From the NCBI GenBank assembly GCA_016219005.1, contig JACRCN010000034.1, positions 1 through 51,503 of the forward strand: a stretch of DNA of 51,503 nt, written 5' to 3'. The position numbers and the translations under genes are program-made. Under the pieces are notes generated by a model. The model had not been told where the DNA came from and searched no databases. It was given only the letters and a program-made list of their open reading frames with translations. Of the stretch, positions 7,616 to 16,104 are shown one piece after another. The stretch comes from Deltaproteobacteria bacterium. Its GTDB lineage: Bacteria; Desulfobacterota; Desulfobacteria; Desulfobacterales; SpSt-501. Position 1 is the stretch's first letter. Each line of letters starts with the position of its first letter.

Positions 7616-8791
7616 TTACTCGAACCGTTTACCCTTCATGAAATCTTCATAGGGCCAGGGAGAGACGCCGGATTTCATCTCGCGCCATGGGGCGATATCG
7701 ACAAGAAATTTCTCCTGGGACTCCAGGATTTTTTTAACCTCCGGATATTTTGTCTTGAGTCCGTCCAGGTAGACCTTGGTCACCTTCCGGAATTCAAAAA
7801 TTGAGCCATCGTCCATCTTGGTGAAGATCGCACCATCTTTTTTCAGTAATTCAATGGCCTCTATGTTCATATATTGACATAGGGTGTTGTACCATTGGTT
7901 GGTTTCGGCGGCGCAGATTTCAACGATCGCCTTGAGATCATCCGGCAACTTGCTCCAGCTGTTCTTGTTGATGATGAGATCCAGCTGGCTGGTGGGTTGG
8001 TGAACGCCCGGGGACAGGATGTACTTGCCGACTTCATGAAACCCCATGGGGTATGTGATAGCCGGGCAAGAGAACTCCGCCGCGTCGATGACGCCACGTT
8101 CCAGACCCAGGTAGACTTCGGGACCGGGCAAGGGAACAACCGATACGCCGGCTTCGGTCAGAATATCCATGTACCAACCGACCGTGCGGACCTTCATGCC
8201 TTTGTAATCAGCCATCGATTCGGCCTTCTTCTTTGAAAACAAACCCAGTTCCTGGCCGCCGTTGCCCATGAAAAAGGGCACCAGGTTGAACTGGCTGTAG
8301 AGGTCTTCCATCATTTTTTTACCCTCGCCCTGGTAGTACCAGACCGAAAGCGACTCGGTGTCCATGCCGTAAGGAATCGACGCAAAGAGGTTGAAGGCCT
8401 CACTCTTGCCTTTCCAATAACCGGGGAAGGTGTGGCCGGCGTCTAATGTGCCTTTGGACACCGCATCAAAAATCTCGTTGGCGCCGACGATGGCTCCTGT
8501 GGGAAAGGGAGTAATGTTCAGGCGCCCGCCGGAAGCGGCTCTGACGCTGTCGCAGAAGTGCAGAACGGCGGCGCGGTTAAGAATGCCGCCCCAGCAGTCG
8601 CTCATACGCCAGTTTATTTTCGAAGTGGATGTGGTCCATTCCTTTTTCCCCCACTGCTTGTGGCGAGCATCCACCTGTTCTACATCGTACTTTTTGGTTT
8701 TGCCGGCCGCTGCTGCATATGGCGGAGCGGTTACAGTGACCAAAGAGATGGCGATCAGGAAAACAACGCAACGGTACAGGCATTTTCTCAT
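7616..8791 (-). CDS. dctP: TRAP transporter periplasmic solute-binding protein, DctP
   Basis: This 391-residue exported protein has a signal peptide at residues 1-28 (MRKCLYRC, hydrophobic core, then PYAAAA). It belongs to the DctP family, in the branch usually named mannitol/chloroaromatic or 2-oxoacid (TakP-like) binding proteins. Marks are NEIFDAVSKGTLDAGHTFPGYW (in part), YKGMKVRTVGWYMDILTEAG, and ITYPMGFHEVGKYILSPGVHQP. The conserved Arg of MKVR normally binds the ligand carboxylate. I chose the ATG at 8789-8791 because AAGGAGGAG lies a few bases upstream; a longer frame starting at a TTG would hide the signal peptide. It is the first gene of the TRAP set and probably captures a hydroxy- or oxo-acid. 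Confidence 0.92.
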   Translation of the reverse strand: MRKCLYRCVVFLIAISLVTVTAPPYAAAAGKTKKYDVEQVDARHKQWGKKEWTTSTSKINWRMSDCWGGILNRAAVLHFCDSVRAASGGRLNITPFPTGAIVGANEIFDAVSKGTLDAGHTFPGYWKGKSEAFNLFASIPYGMDTESLSVWYYQGEGKKMMEDLYSQFNLVPFFMGNGGQELGLFSKKKAESMADYKGMKVRTVGWYMDILTEAGVSVVPLPGPEVYLGLERGVIDAAEFSCPAITYPMGFHEVGKYILSPGVHQPTSQLDLIINKNSWSKLPDDLKAIVEICAAETNQWYNTLCQYMNIEAIELLKKDGAIFTKMDDGSIFEFRKVTKVYLDGLKTKYPEVKKILESQEKFLVDIAPWREMKSGVSPWPYEDFMKGKRFE

Positions 8792-8917
8792 ATTCTCCTC
8801 CTTGGAATGGTTTGTAGCCGTTCCGGCAGAATACTGCCGCGGCCGGGGTGGGATAACCAAAAGTCAAAAGAATGCTCCATGATGTGTGCGTTGATACCTG
8901 CCGTAACGGTTGCCGAA

Positions 8918-10183
8918 TTAATTATGAAGGTTCCGGGCGCAGACCACACCGATGCCGGCCTTGATCAGGGCCTCGGCGGTCAGTGTCACCGATCGGTGCT
9001 TCTCCATATAGTTCCGCTCCAGGGCCGGCATGAGCCCACTTGTCTCTGCGTCGGATTTGGCCAGAAAGTAATCCAGGATGTCGGACGGATGGGTTAGTTT
9101 CTGCTCGATCTCCGGCTCCCCGCCTTCGTGTTTGGCTGAGATGTTGGGGACCCTCTTGGCGATCTCGACCAACTCGGCCCGGCGGTTGTAGGGCTGGCGT
9201 ACGATGGACTTCCATGTCTCGGTGATGTGGTGCTCGAAGCGCACGACGTCCTCCAGGCCCAGAGACCTGCGGATTTCGGAGGCCTGACGGATGGTCTCGT
9301 TGTTGACCGAATTGGAGAGGTTGAATCCGATGAGCGAGGTCCGGCCGTCCGCCCGGGAGAAAAGCCGCGCTGTCAGCAACGTCCAGAGGATGGCGAACGG
9401 GTTGTCGTTACCCATGAACACCGAGATCTTGAACTCGTTGTCCACCCCCAGCTTGTGAAGCAGATAACCCACCAAAACAGTGCCCGGGTTGATGTTGAGA
9501 ACTTGTCGAACCCCGTACGTGGTGTGGTATTTCAGGTATTCGTCCACCCAGCGGATGGGGTAGTGGTTCGGCTGGCCGATCCCCCCGAAGTAGCCCGTGA
9601 TGGTCTCGGGGCCGCCCAAGTGGACGTTGGAGCCGTCCGTGCCCTTGGTGTCGAGGGTTTCCACGTAGGAGGCGCCGATGATCCGCATGGCCGCGGCCAC
9701 GGCCATGAGATCGCCGTTATCGGCCTCCTGCTCGACCATATGGCGCACCCGGATGACCCGGCCCGGCATAAGTTCTCCATGCTCGATGCAGCGTTTTGCC
9801 TGGGTGATCAGCCAGGGGAAATACTGCAATGCGCTGATCTCGAGGGTCACCGCGTTTTTTTGGTTGAGGGAAGCCGCATCGCCCTTGCCGCCGGTGACCC
9901 GCTTGACGTAGTCCTTCATGGAGATGAAGGCGCGCTTGTCCCGCTGTTCGATCAGCCAAGCGAGGTCCTTCACGTAGGGGGACTGGGCGGCCTGGAGCCG
10001 CGCCATGAGGTTTTCGAGCTTTCCGGCGTCTGCATGTTTGCGGTTGATTTCCGCCACTCCGCCGTATTTATGGATGACCTCAAGGAGCTGGTTGATGATC
10101 TCATTGCCCGGATCGAGCAGGAAAGCGTTGATTGCTTCTATCGGCTTGGAATCGATTTTTAGTTTTTCGCGCAGATCGCTCAT
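8918..10183 (-). CDS. Unrecognised 421-residue cytosolic protein
   Basis: I do not recognise this family. It has no signal peptide or membrane segment. Conserved-looking, Gly/Asn-rich stretches that suggest an enzyme active site are LDTKGTDGSNVHLGGPETI (about residues 182-200), GYFGGIGQPNHYPIRWVDE (about 202-220), VFMGNDNPFAILW (about 257-269) and LIGFNLSNSVNNETI (about 285-299). EHHITETWKS and EIAKRVPN follow. Alternating helix/strand character would fit an alpha/beta barrel, but this is a guess. I chose ATG at 10181-10183, seven bases after GGAGGG. It lies between panB and dctP, 55 bases after panB, so it is probably cotranscribed with both and takes part in the same catabolic route. Homologues should be sought next to other panB/TRAP clusters. 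Confidence 0.8.
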   Translation of the reverse strand: MSDLREKLKIDSKPIEAINAFLLDPGNEIINQLLEVIHKYGGVAEINRKHADAGKLENLMARLQAAQSPYVKDLAWLIEQRDKRAFISMKDYVKRVTGGKGDAASLNQKNAVTLEISALQYFPWLITQAKRCIEHGELMPGRVIRVRHMVEQEADNGDLMAVAAAMRIIGASYVETLDTKGTDGSNVHLGGPETITGYFGGIGQPNHYPIRWVDEYLKYHTTYGVRQVLNINPGTVLVGYLLHKLGVDNEFKISVFMGNDNPFAILWTLLTARLFSRADGRTSLIGFNLSNSVNNETIRQASEIRRSLGLEDVVRFEHHITETWKSIVRQPYNRRAELVEIAKRVPNISAKHEGGEPEIEQKLTHPSDILDYFLAKSDAETSGLMPALERNYMEKHRSVTLTAEALIKAGIGVVCARNLHN

Positions 10184-10238
10184 AGGGTTTCCCTCCAATA
10201 TTTTATAGGAAGTTCATGACGGGACTAAACGCAAAGGC

Positions 10239-11096
10239 CTATTGAAACTTTTTAAGCATCTCAACAAATGACTCTTCCTGACCTTTGATGATGTGGTAGC
10301 AATGCTCATCCTCCGGAAACCTCTTTTCCTTTACCTCGCGGATATAAGTTTTAAATGCTTCGATATACACTTCGGCCACGTTACAGTACTTTTTGACGAA
10401 CTTGGGGGTAAATGCCTGAAACTGTCCTACCATGTCGGAGACGATCAAAAGCTGGCCGTCTGTGTCGGGACCGGCGCCAATGCCGTATACAGGAATCGAC
10501 AGCTTTTTAGTGATATACGAAGACAGCTCAGGTGGCACGGCCTCCAGCAGCAACAACTGGGCGCCGGCCTCCTGGATGGCCAAGGCGTCGCGGATTACCA
10601 ATTCGGCGGATTCGGCGGTTCGCCCCTGGGCCTTGTGGCCGCCGAGCTGTCCGGAACTCTGAGGTGTGAGGCCGATGTGGCCGGAGACCACAATGCCGGC
10701 ATCGACAATCGCCCTAATTCGGGAGGCGGTTCGCAGGCCGCCTTCCAACTTGATGGCGTCCACGCTGGCCGCTTTCAAAAAGCGTCCGGCGTTGGCAACT
10801 GCGACCTGGTCGGATTCCTGGTAGCTCATGAAAGGCATGTCACCGATGACAAATGCCGTGGGAGCTCCACGCCGAACGGCTTCGCAATGGACGATACACT
10901 GGTCCATTGTCACCGGAACAGTGCTCGAGTACCCGTAGACGCACATCCCCATGGAGTCGCCTACCAGGATCATTTCGATGCCCGCGGCTTCCTGGAACTG
11001 TGCCGTAGGGTAATCGTAGCACGTCAGCCAGGACACCTTTTCACCCTCGGCTTTTTTGCTGTAAAGATCGTGGATCGAAACTTTTTTTCGTGCCAT
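10239..11096 (-). CDS. panB: 3-methyl-2-oxobutanoate hydroxymethyltransferase (ketopantoate hydroxymethyltransferase)
   Basis: This 285-residue enzyme of the PanB family catalyses the reversible transfer of a hydroxymethyl group between methylene-tetrahydrofolate and 2-oxoisovalerate, giving ketopantoate. All active-site segments known from Escherichia coli PanB are present: VGDSMG (D47, S48), GDMPFMSY (D86, a metal ligand), KLEGG (K116, E118), GHIGLTPQS, LLEAVPPE (the catalytic Glu) and GIGAGPDTDGQ. Length is normal. The ATG follows TAGGAGG. No panC or panD is nearby. Instead the gene lies between GlcF and a transporter-linked unknown gene, in a catabolic setting, so it may work in the reverse direction to remove a hydroxymethyl group (inference). 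A biosynthetic copy elsewhere cannot be excluded. Confidence 0.93.
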   Translation of the reverse strand: MARKKVSIHDLYSKKAEGEKVSWLTCYDYPTAQFQEAAGIEMILVGDSMGMCVYGYSSTVPVTMDQCIVHCEAVRRGAPTAFVIGDMPFMSYQESDQVAVANAGRFLKAASVDAIKLEGGLRTASRIRAIVDAGIVVSGHIGLTPQSSGQLGGHKAQGRTAESAELVIRDALAIQEAGAQLLLLEAVPPELSSYITKKLSIPVYGIGAGPDTDGQLLIVSDMVGQFQAFTPKFVKKYCNVAEVYIEAFKTYIREVKEKRFPEDEHCYHIIKGQEESFVEMLKKFQ

Positions 11097-11195
11097 TTTT
11101 TCCTCCTACTGATCGAATTGATGATTTAGGTTGATTGCCATGACCCGAGCAACAATATCGCAATTAAAGATTGCGCTTGATGACTTAGCGAGTCG

Positions 11196-12449
11196 TTATT
11201 GATCTTTCCGCAATAGTCGCGCCACAACTTGTATCGGGTGAACGACTCGAATCTCATCAGCGGCTTCCAAATTTGCCGACAAATTCAAATTGCATCCCGG
11301 GCACCCAGTTGCCCAAAAAGACGCCCCGGTTGCCTTGGCGTTTCTTATTTTTTCGCCGGCGATGGCTTTGGTGATATCCGGATGCTCCAAGCAGAAACTT
11401 CCCCCAGCGCCGCAACAGCTTTCCGAATCCTTGCTTGGCACGTACTTAACGCCGGGCAATCTGCTCAGCATTTGTTCAACGATTCCCTTAATCCCTTGTG
11501 CGTTTCGGAGATGGCAGGGGCTGTGATAGGTAACGGTTTCAGGTTGCTCCGGAGTATTAATCAAATAGGGTGCGATAAGGTCGAAGTGCTGGTAGACGAA
11601 CTCCGATATGTCAAATACCTTGCGAGCCAATGACTCGGCGGCCCGTGTCGCATGGCCCAACTCTCCGAGGGCCTGTTTGTACTCTTTCCGGAGAGCAGAC
11701 CCGCAGGTGGCGCAGTCCACGATGATTGCCGTGCTGTCCGGATCCCCCAGGACACGGATGTTGGTCAATATGTTCTCACGGGCTTTTTCCAGCGCGCCGT
11801 GCATGATCAGCGGTAACGCACAACAAACCTGATCCTTGGGCACAACTACCCTGAACCCCATGGTCGTAAGAACTTGCACGACGGCCCAGCCGATCGAGCC
11901 GAAGGTCAGGTTGGTCGCACAACCAACGAAATACACGATCGTCCCTTTTACAGCCCCTTCCGGATTAATAACGGGCGGCATCTGCGCCCTAAAAGGCTCT
12001 CGATTCATGTGGGGAGTATTTTTCAGTTTGATCGTACCGATCATCAGGTCGGCCGCTAATTTTTCAAAAATGACATTTCGCCCGAAGCGGGCGATCCTGG
12101 CGGATAGCAAAAGTTGCTGCTCATGGGTTAGTAAATGAAATAGCAGGCGCATGGTCCACGAATGGCCGAACTGATCTCCCAGGAGTGAGCGCAGGCGCAT
12201 GAAGAGAGGTCCATGGAGAACCCCGGCCGGGCAGGCCGCCGTACAATTGCCGCAATTGATGCACATTGAAAAGACTTCCATTAACTGCGGTGACTGCGCC
12301 AGTCTTCCTTCGGCCACTAACCGCGCCAATTGCACTTTTGATCTGGGACTAACCGTCTCATCGAATTCCTGCCGGTAAACCGGACAGGTCGTTAAGCACA
12401 GTCCGCATCTGCCGCAGTTATAGGCCTCATTTGCATTCAGCATGGGCAT
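11196..12449 (-). CDS. glcF: Glycolate oxidase-type iron-sulfur subunit, GlcF
   Basis: This 417-residue subunit carries electrons from a GlcD-type flavoprotein to the respiratory chain or to an electron-transfer partner. Two N-terminal [4Fe-4S] ferredoxin motifs are visible: CGRCGLCLTTCP (C12, C15, C18, C22) and CINCGNCTAACPAG (about residues 61-74). Two CCG domains follow, with YFVGCATN, CCALPL, the CATCG segment, YHSPCHLRN and SCCGAGGSF. I start it at ATG 12447-12449, seven bases after the glcD stop; a frame beginning at a TTG inside glcD is longer. Together with glcD it should oxidise a 2-hydroxyacid to the 2-oxoacid. There is no glcE. Confidence 0.9.
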   Translation of the reverse strand: MPMLNANEAYNCGRCGLCLTTCPVYRQEFDETVSPRSKVQLARLVAEGRLAQSPQLMEVFSMCINCGNCTAACPAGVLHGPLFMRLRSLLGDQFGHSWTMRLLFHLLTHEQQLLLSARIARFGRNVIFEKLAADLMIGTIKLKNTPHMNREPFRAQMPPVINPEGAVKGTIVYFVGCATNLTFGSIGWAVVQVLTTMGFRVVVPKDQVCCALPLIMHGALEKARENILTNIRVLGDPDSTAIIVDCATCGSALRKEYKQALGELGHATRAAESLARKVFDISEFVYQHFDLIAPYLINTPEQPETVTYHSPCHLRNAQGIKGIVEQMLSRLPGVKYVPSKDSESCCGAGGSFCLEHPDITKAIAGEKIRNAKATGASFWATGCPGCNLNLSANLEAADEIRVVHPIQVVARLLRKDQ

Positions 12450-12456
12450 ACATTTT

Positions 12457-13830
12457 CTACGCAAATTTCCCCGGGTTTAAAATGTTGCACGGGTCGATTG
12501 CCTTCTTGATAATCGACAGAAATTCTCTGCTGTCGGTGTCCATCCCCATCGGTAAAAAGGGGGATTTGGCTAGGCCGATCCCATGTTCGCCGGACAGGCA
12601 CCCGCCTAAGTCTATGGCCAGCTGAAAAATTTCTTTGATGGCTTCCTCAACCCGATGAGCTTCGCTTTTATCCCGCGTGTCGGTATTGATGCAGGGATGC
12701 AGGTTGCCATCCCCGGCATGGCCTAAAATGGAAAGCGTTATGCTATGCTTGTGCGCGATTCCTCTGCACCCCCTGATCATGGCCGGAATTTTACTGACGG
12801 GTACGGTCGCATCTTCGACAATGGTTGTCGGCGATAATCGATTTAAAACACCATAGACAGACCGACGGCCCTTCCATAGCGCGTCACTCTCCGCAGACGT
12901 ATTGGCAACCTTGATTTCCTTCGCGTTGTTGGCCCTGGCAAATTCCACTATTTGCGCCAACTCCTTGTCTACGGATTCTTCGGCACCATCGACATCGACC
13001 AGAAGAATGCCTTCGACATCTCTGGGCAGACCGATCTGCATGGCATCCTCAATCAAATTGATGACCGTGTTGTCCATCAGTTCCATGGCCGCTGGTATGA
13101 TCCCGACACCGATGACTGAAACCACCGTTTTGGCCGTATCATCGAGATCCGCGTAACAGATCATCGCCGTCCGTCTGGCTTTCGGCATTGGAACAATCTT
13201 AAGCGTGGCCTCCGTGACGATTCCCAAAGTCCCTTCTGAGCCGCAAAACAACCCGGCCGGGCGGTACCCCGTGACATCTTTGACGTTCCTGCTTCCGAGG
13301 CGGATGATTTTACCTGAGGAAAGCACAACCTCTAAGCCCAGAATGTAGTCATGGGTCACGCCATATTTCAGGCAACGCGGACCGCCGGCATCTTCGGCGA
13401 TGTTTCCCCCTATGGTGGATACCGAATAACTACTGGGATCTGGGGGGAAAAAGAAATTCAGCGGACTCAGCGCCTGCTGCAGATCCGCATTGACGACCCC
13501 CGGCTCGACAATGGCGTACCGATCGGCGGGGGCAATTTCAACGATTTTATTCATCTGCGTCAAGCATAGAACCAAGCCGCCCTTTAGGGGGATGGACCCC
13601 CCGCTAAGGTTGGTCCCGGCACCTCGAGCGGTAACCGGGACCCTATCCATGGAAGCAATCTCCATTATTTTCGAGACCTCTTCCGTTTTCGTCGGGAAGA
13701 CGACGGCATCGGGCACCCCTTCGACGACATATCCATCGAAGGAATGTGCCGATCGAGAGATCGCGTCGGTTTTGATACGACCGGGGTCCAACACCTTGCG
13801 CAGCTTTGATAGTGTCTTATTTGAAATCAT
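12457..13830 (-). CDS. glcD: FAD-linked 2-hydroxyacid dehydrogenase, GlcD-type
   Basis: This 457-residue flavoprotein of the GlcD/D-lactate dehydrogenase family (vanillyl-alcohol-oxidase fold) oxidises a 2-hydroxyacid, usually the D isomer, to the 2-oxoacid. The N-terminal FAD-binding domain shows TARGAGTNLSGGSIP (about residues 67-81) and PDPSSYSVSTIGGNIAEDAGG (in part, about 130-150). The C-terminal domain shows ILGHAGDGNLHP, GGCLSGEHGIG with the conserved His, and the terminal DPCNILNPGK. It precedes glcF by seven bases. It is the first gene after a 712-base gap that holds a good promoter with an overlapping palindrome. Its substrate is unknown; pantoate is proposed from the panB neighbour. 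Confidence 0.92.
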   Translation of the reverse strand: MISNKTLSKLRKVLDPGRIKTDAISRSAHSFDGYVVEGVPDAVVFPTKTEEVSKIMEIASMDRVPVTARGAGTNLSGGSIPLKGGLVLCLTQMNKIVEIAPADRYAIVEPGVVNADLQQALSPLNFFFPPDPSSYSVSTIGGNIAEDAGGPRCLKYGVTHDYILGLEVVLSSGKIIRLGSRNVKDVTGYRPAGLFCGSEGTLGIVTEATLKIVPMPKARRTAMICYADLDDTAKTVVSVIGVGIIPAAMELMDNTVINLIEDAMQIGLPRDVEGILLVDVDGAEESVDKELAQIVEFARANNAKEIKVANTSAESDALWKGRRSVYGVLNRLSPTTIVEDATVPVSKIPAMIRGCRGIAHKHSITLSILGHAGDGNLHPCINTDTRDKSEAHRVEEAIKEIFQLAIDLGGCLSGEHGIGLAKSPFLPMGMDTDSREFLSIIKKAIDPCNILNPGKFA

Positions 13831-14273
13831 AATAATTTCCTTGAATTTCTACTTGAGTCAGGAATGGAGAGTCTTGCGGGTGATGAGAGAGAAGAACTCT
13901 GTTCGCGAGGCTTCGATGAAAAGCCAGCCAGGGTTGCATTCGGTATGGAGGGAACTTCCTTGGGCATCGGCACGAAATCCGCTTGGCCGCGCTGAATCTC
14001 ATAGCCACAGAGTCGCCGACAACTTTGCGGTACCCGTCTGATATTCGCGCACACGACTATGCCCTCATCAGAAATTTGGGGGTTGCGAGAGAATATTCGC
14101 ACACCGTTTCACATCGAGATTGCGTCTACATATGCCTCCTGTCGAAAACCCACTCTCTTGTCAGCGACGCTGGGTCAGATTACCGGGACCTCATAATGGG
14201 CATCTCGTCGGTAGCAAATTAAGTTTTGGTTTGCCTTCAGCGCACCCCATTTGAGATCTTATATGAATTATAT

Positions 14274-14295
14274 GATACCTAAGATATTAGGTATC
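14274..14295. promoter_or_regulatory. Palindromic operator candidate
   Basis: GATACCTAA and TTAGGTATC form a perfect nine-base inverted repeat around a four-base spacer. The site overlaps the -10 region of the minus-strand promoter before glcD, as expected for a repressor operator. GntR/FCD regulators bind short palindromes of this kind, and one is encoded at 4862-5527 in the same gene cluster. The link between the two is inferred. Confidence 0.65.
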
Positions 14296-14317
14296 ACGCC
14301 CACTTCTCCATTGTCAA
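14289..14317 (-). promoter_or_regulatory. Sigma-70-type promoter for the glcD-panB-TRAP genes
   Basis: On the minus strand, TTGACA at 14317-14312 is followed after exactly 17 bases by ATACCT at 14294-14289. The -35 element is a perfect consensus and the -10 element is moderate. The surroundings are AT-rich and non-coding. Confidence 0.6.
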
Positions 14318-14542
14318 GAAAAAATATGACCTGTTATCAAAAGAGTTTGGAAGTGCAGGCGGGAAATCTCTGCCGGTCAACTATCAGGCGCCTGTGCCGG
14401 GTTCGGGATGGAACACCACGCGCCCGCTGCGAAGCGTACCATCCGGTCCATCCGAGCGTCACATCCAAACGTTAGCGCGAAGCGTTGGCTATTGAACCTG
14501 TTTGGAGAATATCGCTCGATAGCAGCTTGTCATCGGCTGAGC

Positions 14543-15988
14543 CTATTGCGGAATACCGGCCAATTTCTTGGCCAATCGTATCTTTTCCCCCAGCTTCCCC
14601 TCCCGGAAGATCATGATGCGCTGTGCCTGCGGCGAGCCGGCGCCGTGCATCGACTCCACCATGGCGGTACCGCCCGTCAAGGCTTCGATCAGTCGTCCGA
14701 TCTTGATGCGATCCTCAACCGGAATGGTGGAAACTCCAACAAAATACTTCTTGACCAGATGCCCGACATCTTCGCTCTTCAAATCGTACTCGCTGGGCAT
14801 GGTGGCCAGGAATCCCCCGGCAATGTCGGTAGCCAACCGCGCCACTTCGAAGTGAAACCGGGTCACGTTCTGCTTGCAGACGTTGGCCAGCATCGTGTCC
14901 ACCAGGTATGCTCCCGAGGGCGTGGGGTTGCCCTCCGCCGAGCAGGCAATGGATGAGCTGTAGAGGGTTTCGCTCAGGTGGATCATCTCCGTTACCTTGT
15001 CTTTGATGTGAGAGCCCTGGGCCGTTCCCTGGATCTGCGCCAGGTAGGATACCGCACCGGTCAGCACATCCATCAAGCCTGTTTTACAGGCGCCATAGTT
15101 GGCGCGGTGATGGGCGGCAAACCGGTAGACCAAGGTGCCGGTGTGATCGGTTTCCCCGTTCATGAAAATCCGCTCGTTGGGCACAAACACATCCTCGAAA
15201 GCAATGACGGCCTCCCCGCCGACAACCCCAAAGCGCGGTTTGCCCACATCGATCCGCTCCCGATGGTCCCGGCGGTCGTCGCCGGCTTGACGTCCGAAAA
15301 TCAGGGTCACCCCGGGAGTATCGATCGGCATGGCGCAAACGATGGCATAGTTCTTCGACCGCTCGTCGAGAGCGGTGGTGGGCATCACCAGAATGTCGTG
15401 CGAGTTGACGGCACCCGTCATGTGCAGCTTGGCTCCGCGGATCACCACCCCATCCTTGCGGCGCTCCACCACGTGTACGTATTGGTCCGGATCCGGCTGA
15501 TCCGCAGGGCTCTTGGAGCGATCGCCTTTCGGGTCCGTCATGGCTCCCACCACCATCCGGTTCTCATCCTGGATATGAATCAGCCACGCTTTGAAACGCT
15601 CTAAATAGCCGGTCCCGTGTTTTTGGTCGATCTCATAGGCAACCGAGTAAACGGCATTGATACCGTCAAGCCCAACGCAGCGCTGAAAGCACGTACCGGT
15701 CTTCTGGCCCAGCAGACGCAGCAGTTTGATTTTTCCTATCAGATCCCCGATGTTCTGATGCACATGGGTAAAACGGCTGATGGTGCGGCCCGTCAAATGC
15801 GATGCTGCGGTGGCCAGGTCCTTGTACTTTTCCTTGTTGGCCAGCGCATAGGTCATGGCCGCTGACCGCACGTGTGGCGCGGTAGCCGGATGGCGCGTGA
15901 CATCCTTGATCCGTTTCCCCTTGTAGTAGATTTTTGGCGACAATCTCCGCAGGCTTTCGATGTATTCTGCGCCATTCGCAAGCTTCAT
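14543..15988 (-). CDS. 4-hydroxybutyryl-CoA dehydratase-like enzyme (HpaB/AbfD family)
   Basis: This 481-residue enzyme belongs to the superfamily of 4-hydroxyphenylacetate 3-monooxygenase (HpaB) and 4-hydroxybutyryl-CoA dehydratase (AbfD). The iron-sulfur ligands that define the dehydratase are all present: C100 and C104 in TCFQRC, and H294 and C301 in HRANYGAC. The catalytic Tyr and Lys are also there (Y298, K302). These match the Clostridium aminobutyricum residues C99, C103, H292, Y296, C299 and K300. The C-terminal MHGAGSPQAQRIMI is typical. It should therefore be a FAD/[4Fe-4S] radical dehydratase, or a vinylacetyl-CoA-type isomerase, acting on an acyl-CoA, and not an oxygenase. The exact acyl-CoA is unknown. 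The ATG follows GGGAGGA. An SDR gene lies upstream on the same strand. Confidence 0.85.
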   Translation of the reverse strand: MKLANGAEYIESLRRLSPKIYYKGKRIKDVTRHPATAPHVRSAAMTYALANKEKYKDLATAASHLTGRTISRFTHVHQNIGDLIGKIKLLRLLGQKTGTCFQRCVGLDGINAVYSVAYEIDQKHGTGYLERFKAWLIHIQDENRMVVGAMTDPKGDRSKSPADQPDPDQYVHVVERRKDGVVIRGAKLHMTGAVNSHDILVMPTTALDERSKNYAIVCAMPIDTPGVTLIFGRQAGDDRRDHRERIDVGKPRFGVVGGEAVIAFEDVFVPNERIFMNGETDHTGTLVYRFAAHHRANYGACKTGLMDVLTGAVSYLAQIQGTAQGSHIKDKVTEMIHLSETLYSSSIACSAEGNPTPSGAYLVDTMLANVCKQNVTRFHFEVARLATDIAGGFLATMPSEYDLKSEDVGHLVKKYFVGVSTIPVEDRIKIGRLIEALTGGTAMVESMHGAGSPQAQRIMIFREGKLGEKIRLAKKLAGIPQ

Positions 15989-16104
15989 TTAATCCTCCCT
16001 CAGGGACTAGATTGATGAGAATCGTGCCTTCCACGGCTCCCCGCTAAATGCCCCCCTTATGTCGCTGAGGCTCCATGGAAGAGTGACCCTCCGCCGTAAT
16101 AAAC

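Larger units (their letters stand above)
13831..14542. other. 712-base intergenic region before glcD
   Basis: I find no convincing gene here. Short frames exist, including a 91-codon minus-strand frame whose stop overlaps the glcD ATG, but its composition is not protein-like and nothing in it is recognisable. The right-hand part (about 14220-14340) is AT-rich and holds a minus-strand promoter and a perfect palindrome. If transcription starts there, the glcD mRNA has a leader of roughly 450 bases. Confidence 0.6.

Noticed and set aside
13827-14102. A 91-codon minus-strand frame ending with an ATGA overlap on glcD, as if coupled to it
   Set aside because: The predicted peptide is Ser/Arg/Pro-rich without any recognisable pattern or good ribosome-binding site, so I treat the overlap as chance.
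14543-15988. Annotation as 4-hydroxyphenylacetate 3-monooxygenase (flavin oxygenase)
   Set aside because: The four [4Fe-4S] ligands and the Tyr/Lys pair of 4-hydroxybutyryl-CoA dehydratase are present; as far as I know oxygenases of the family lack them.
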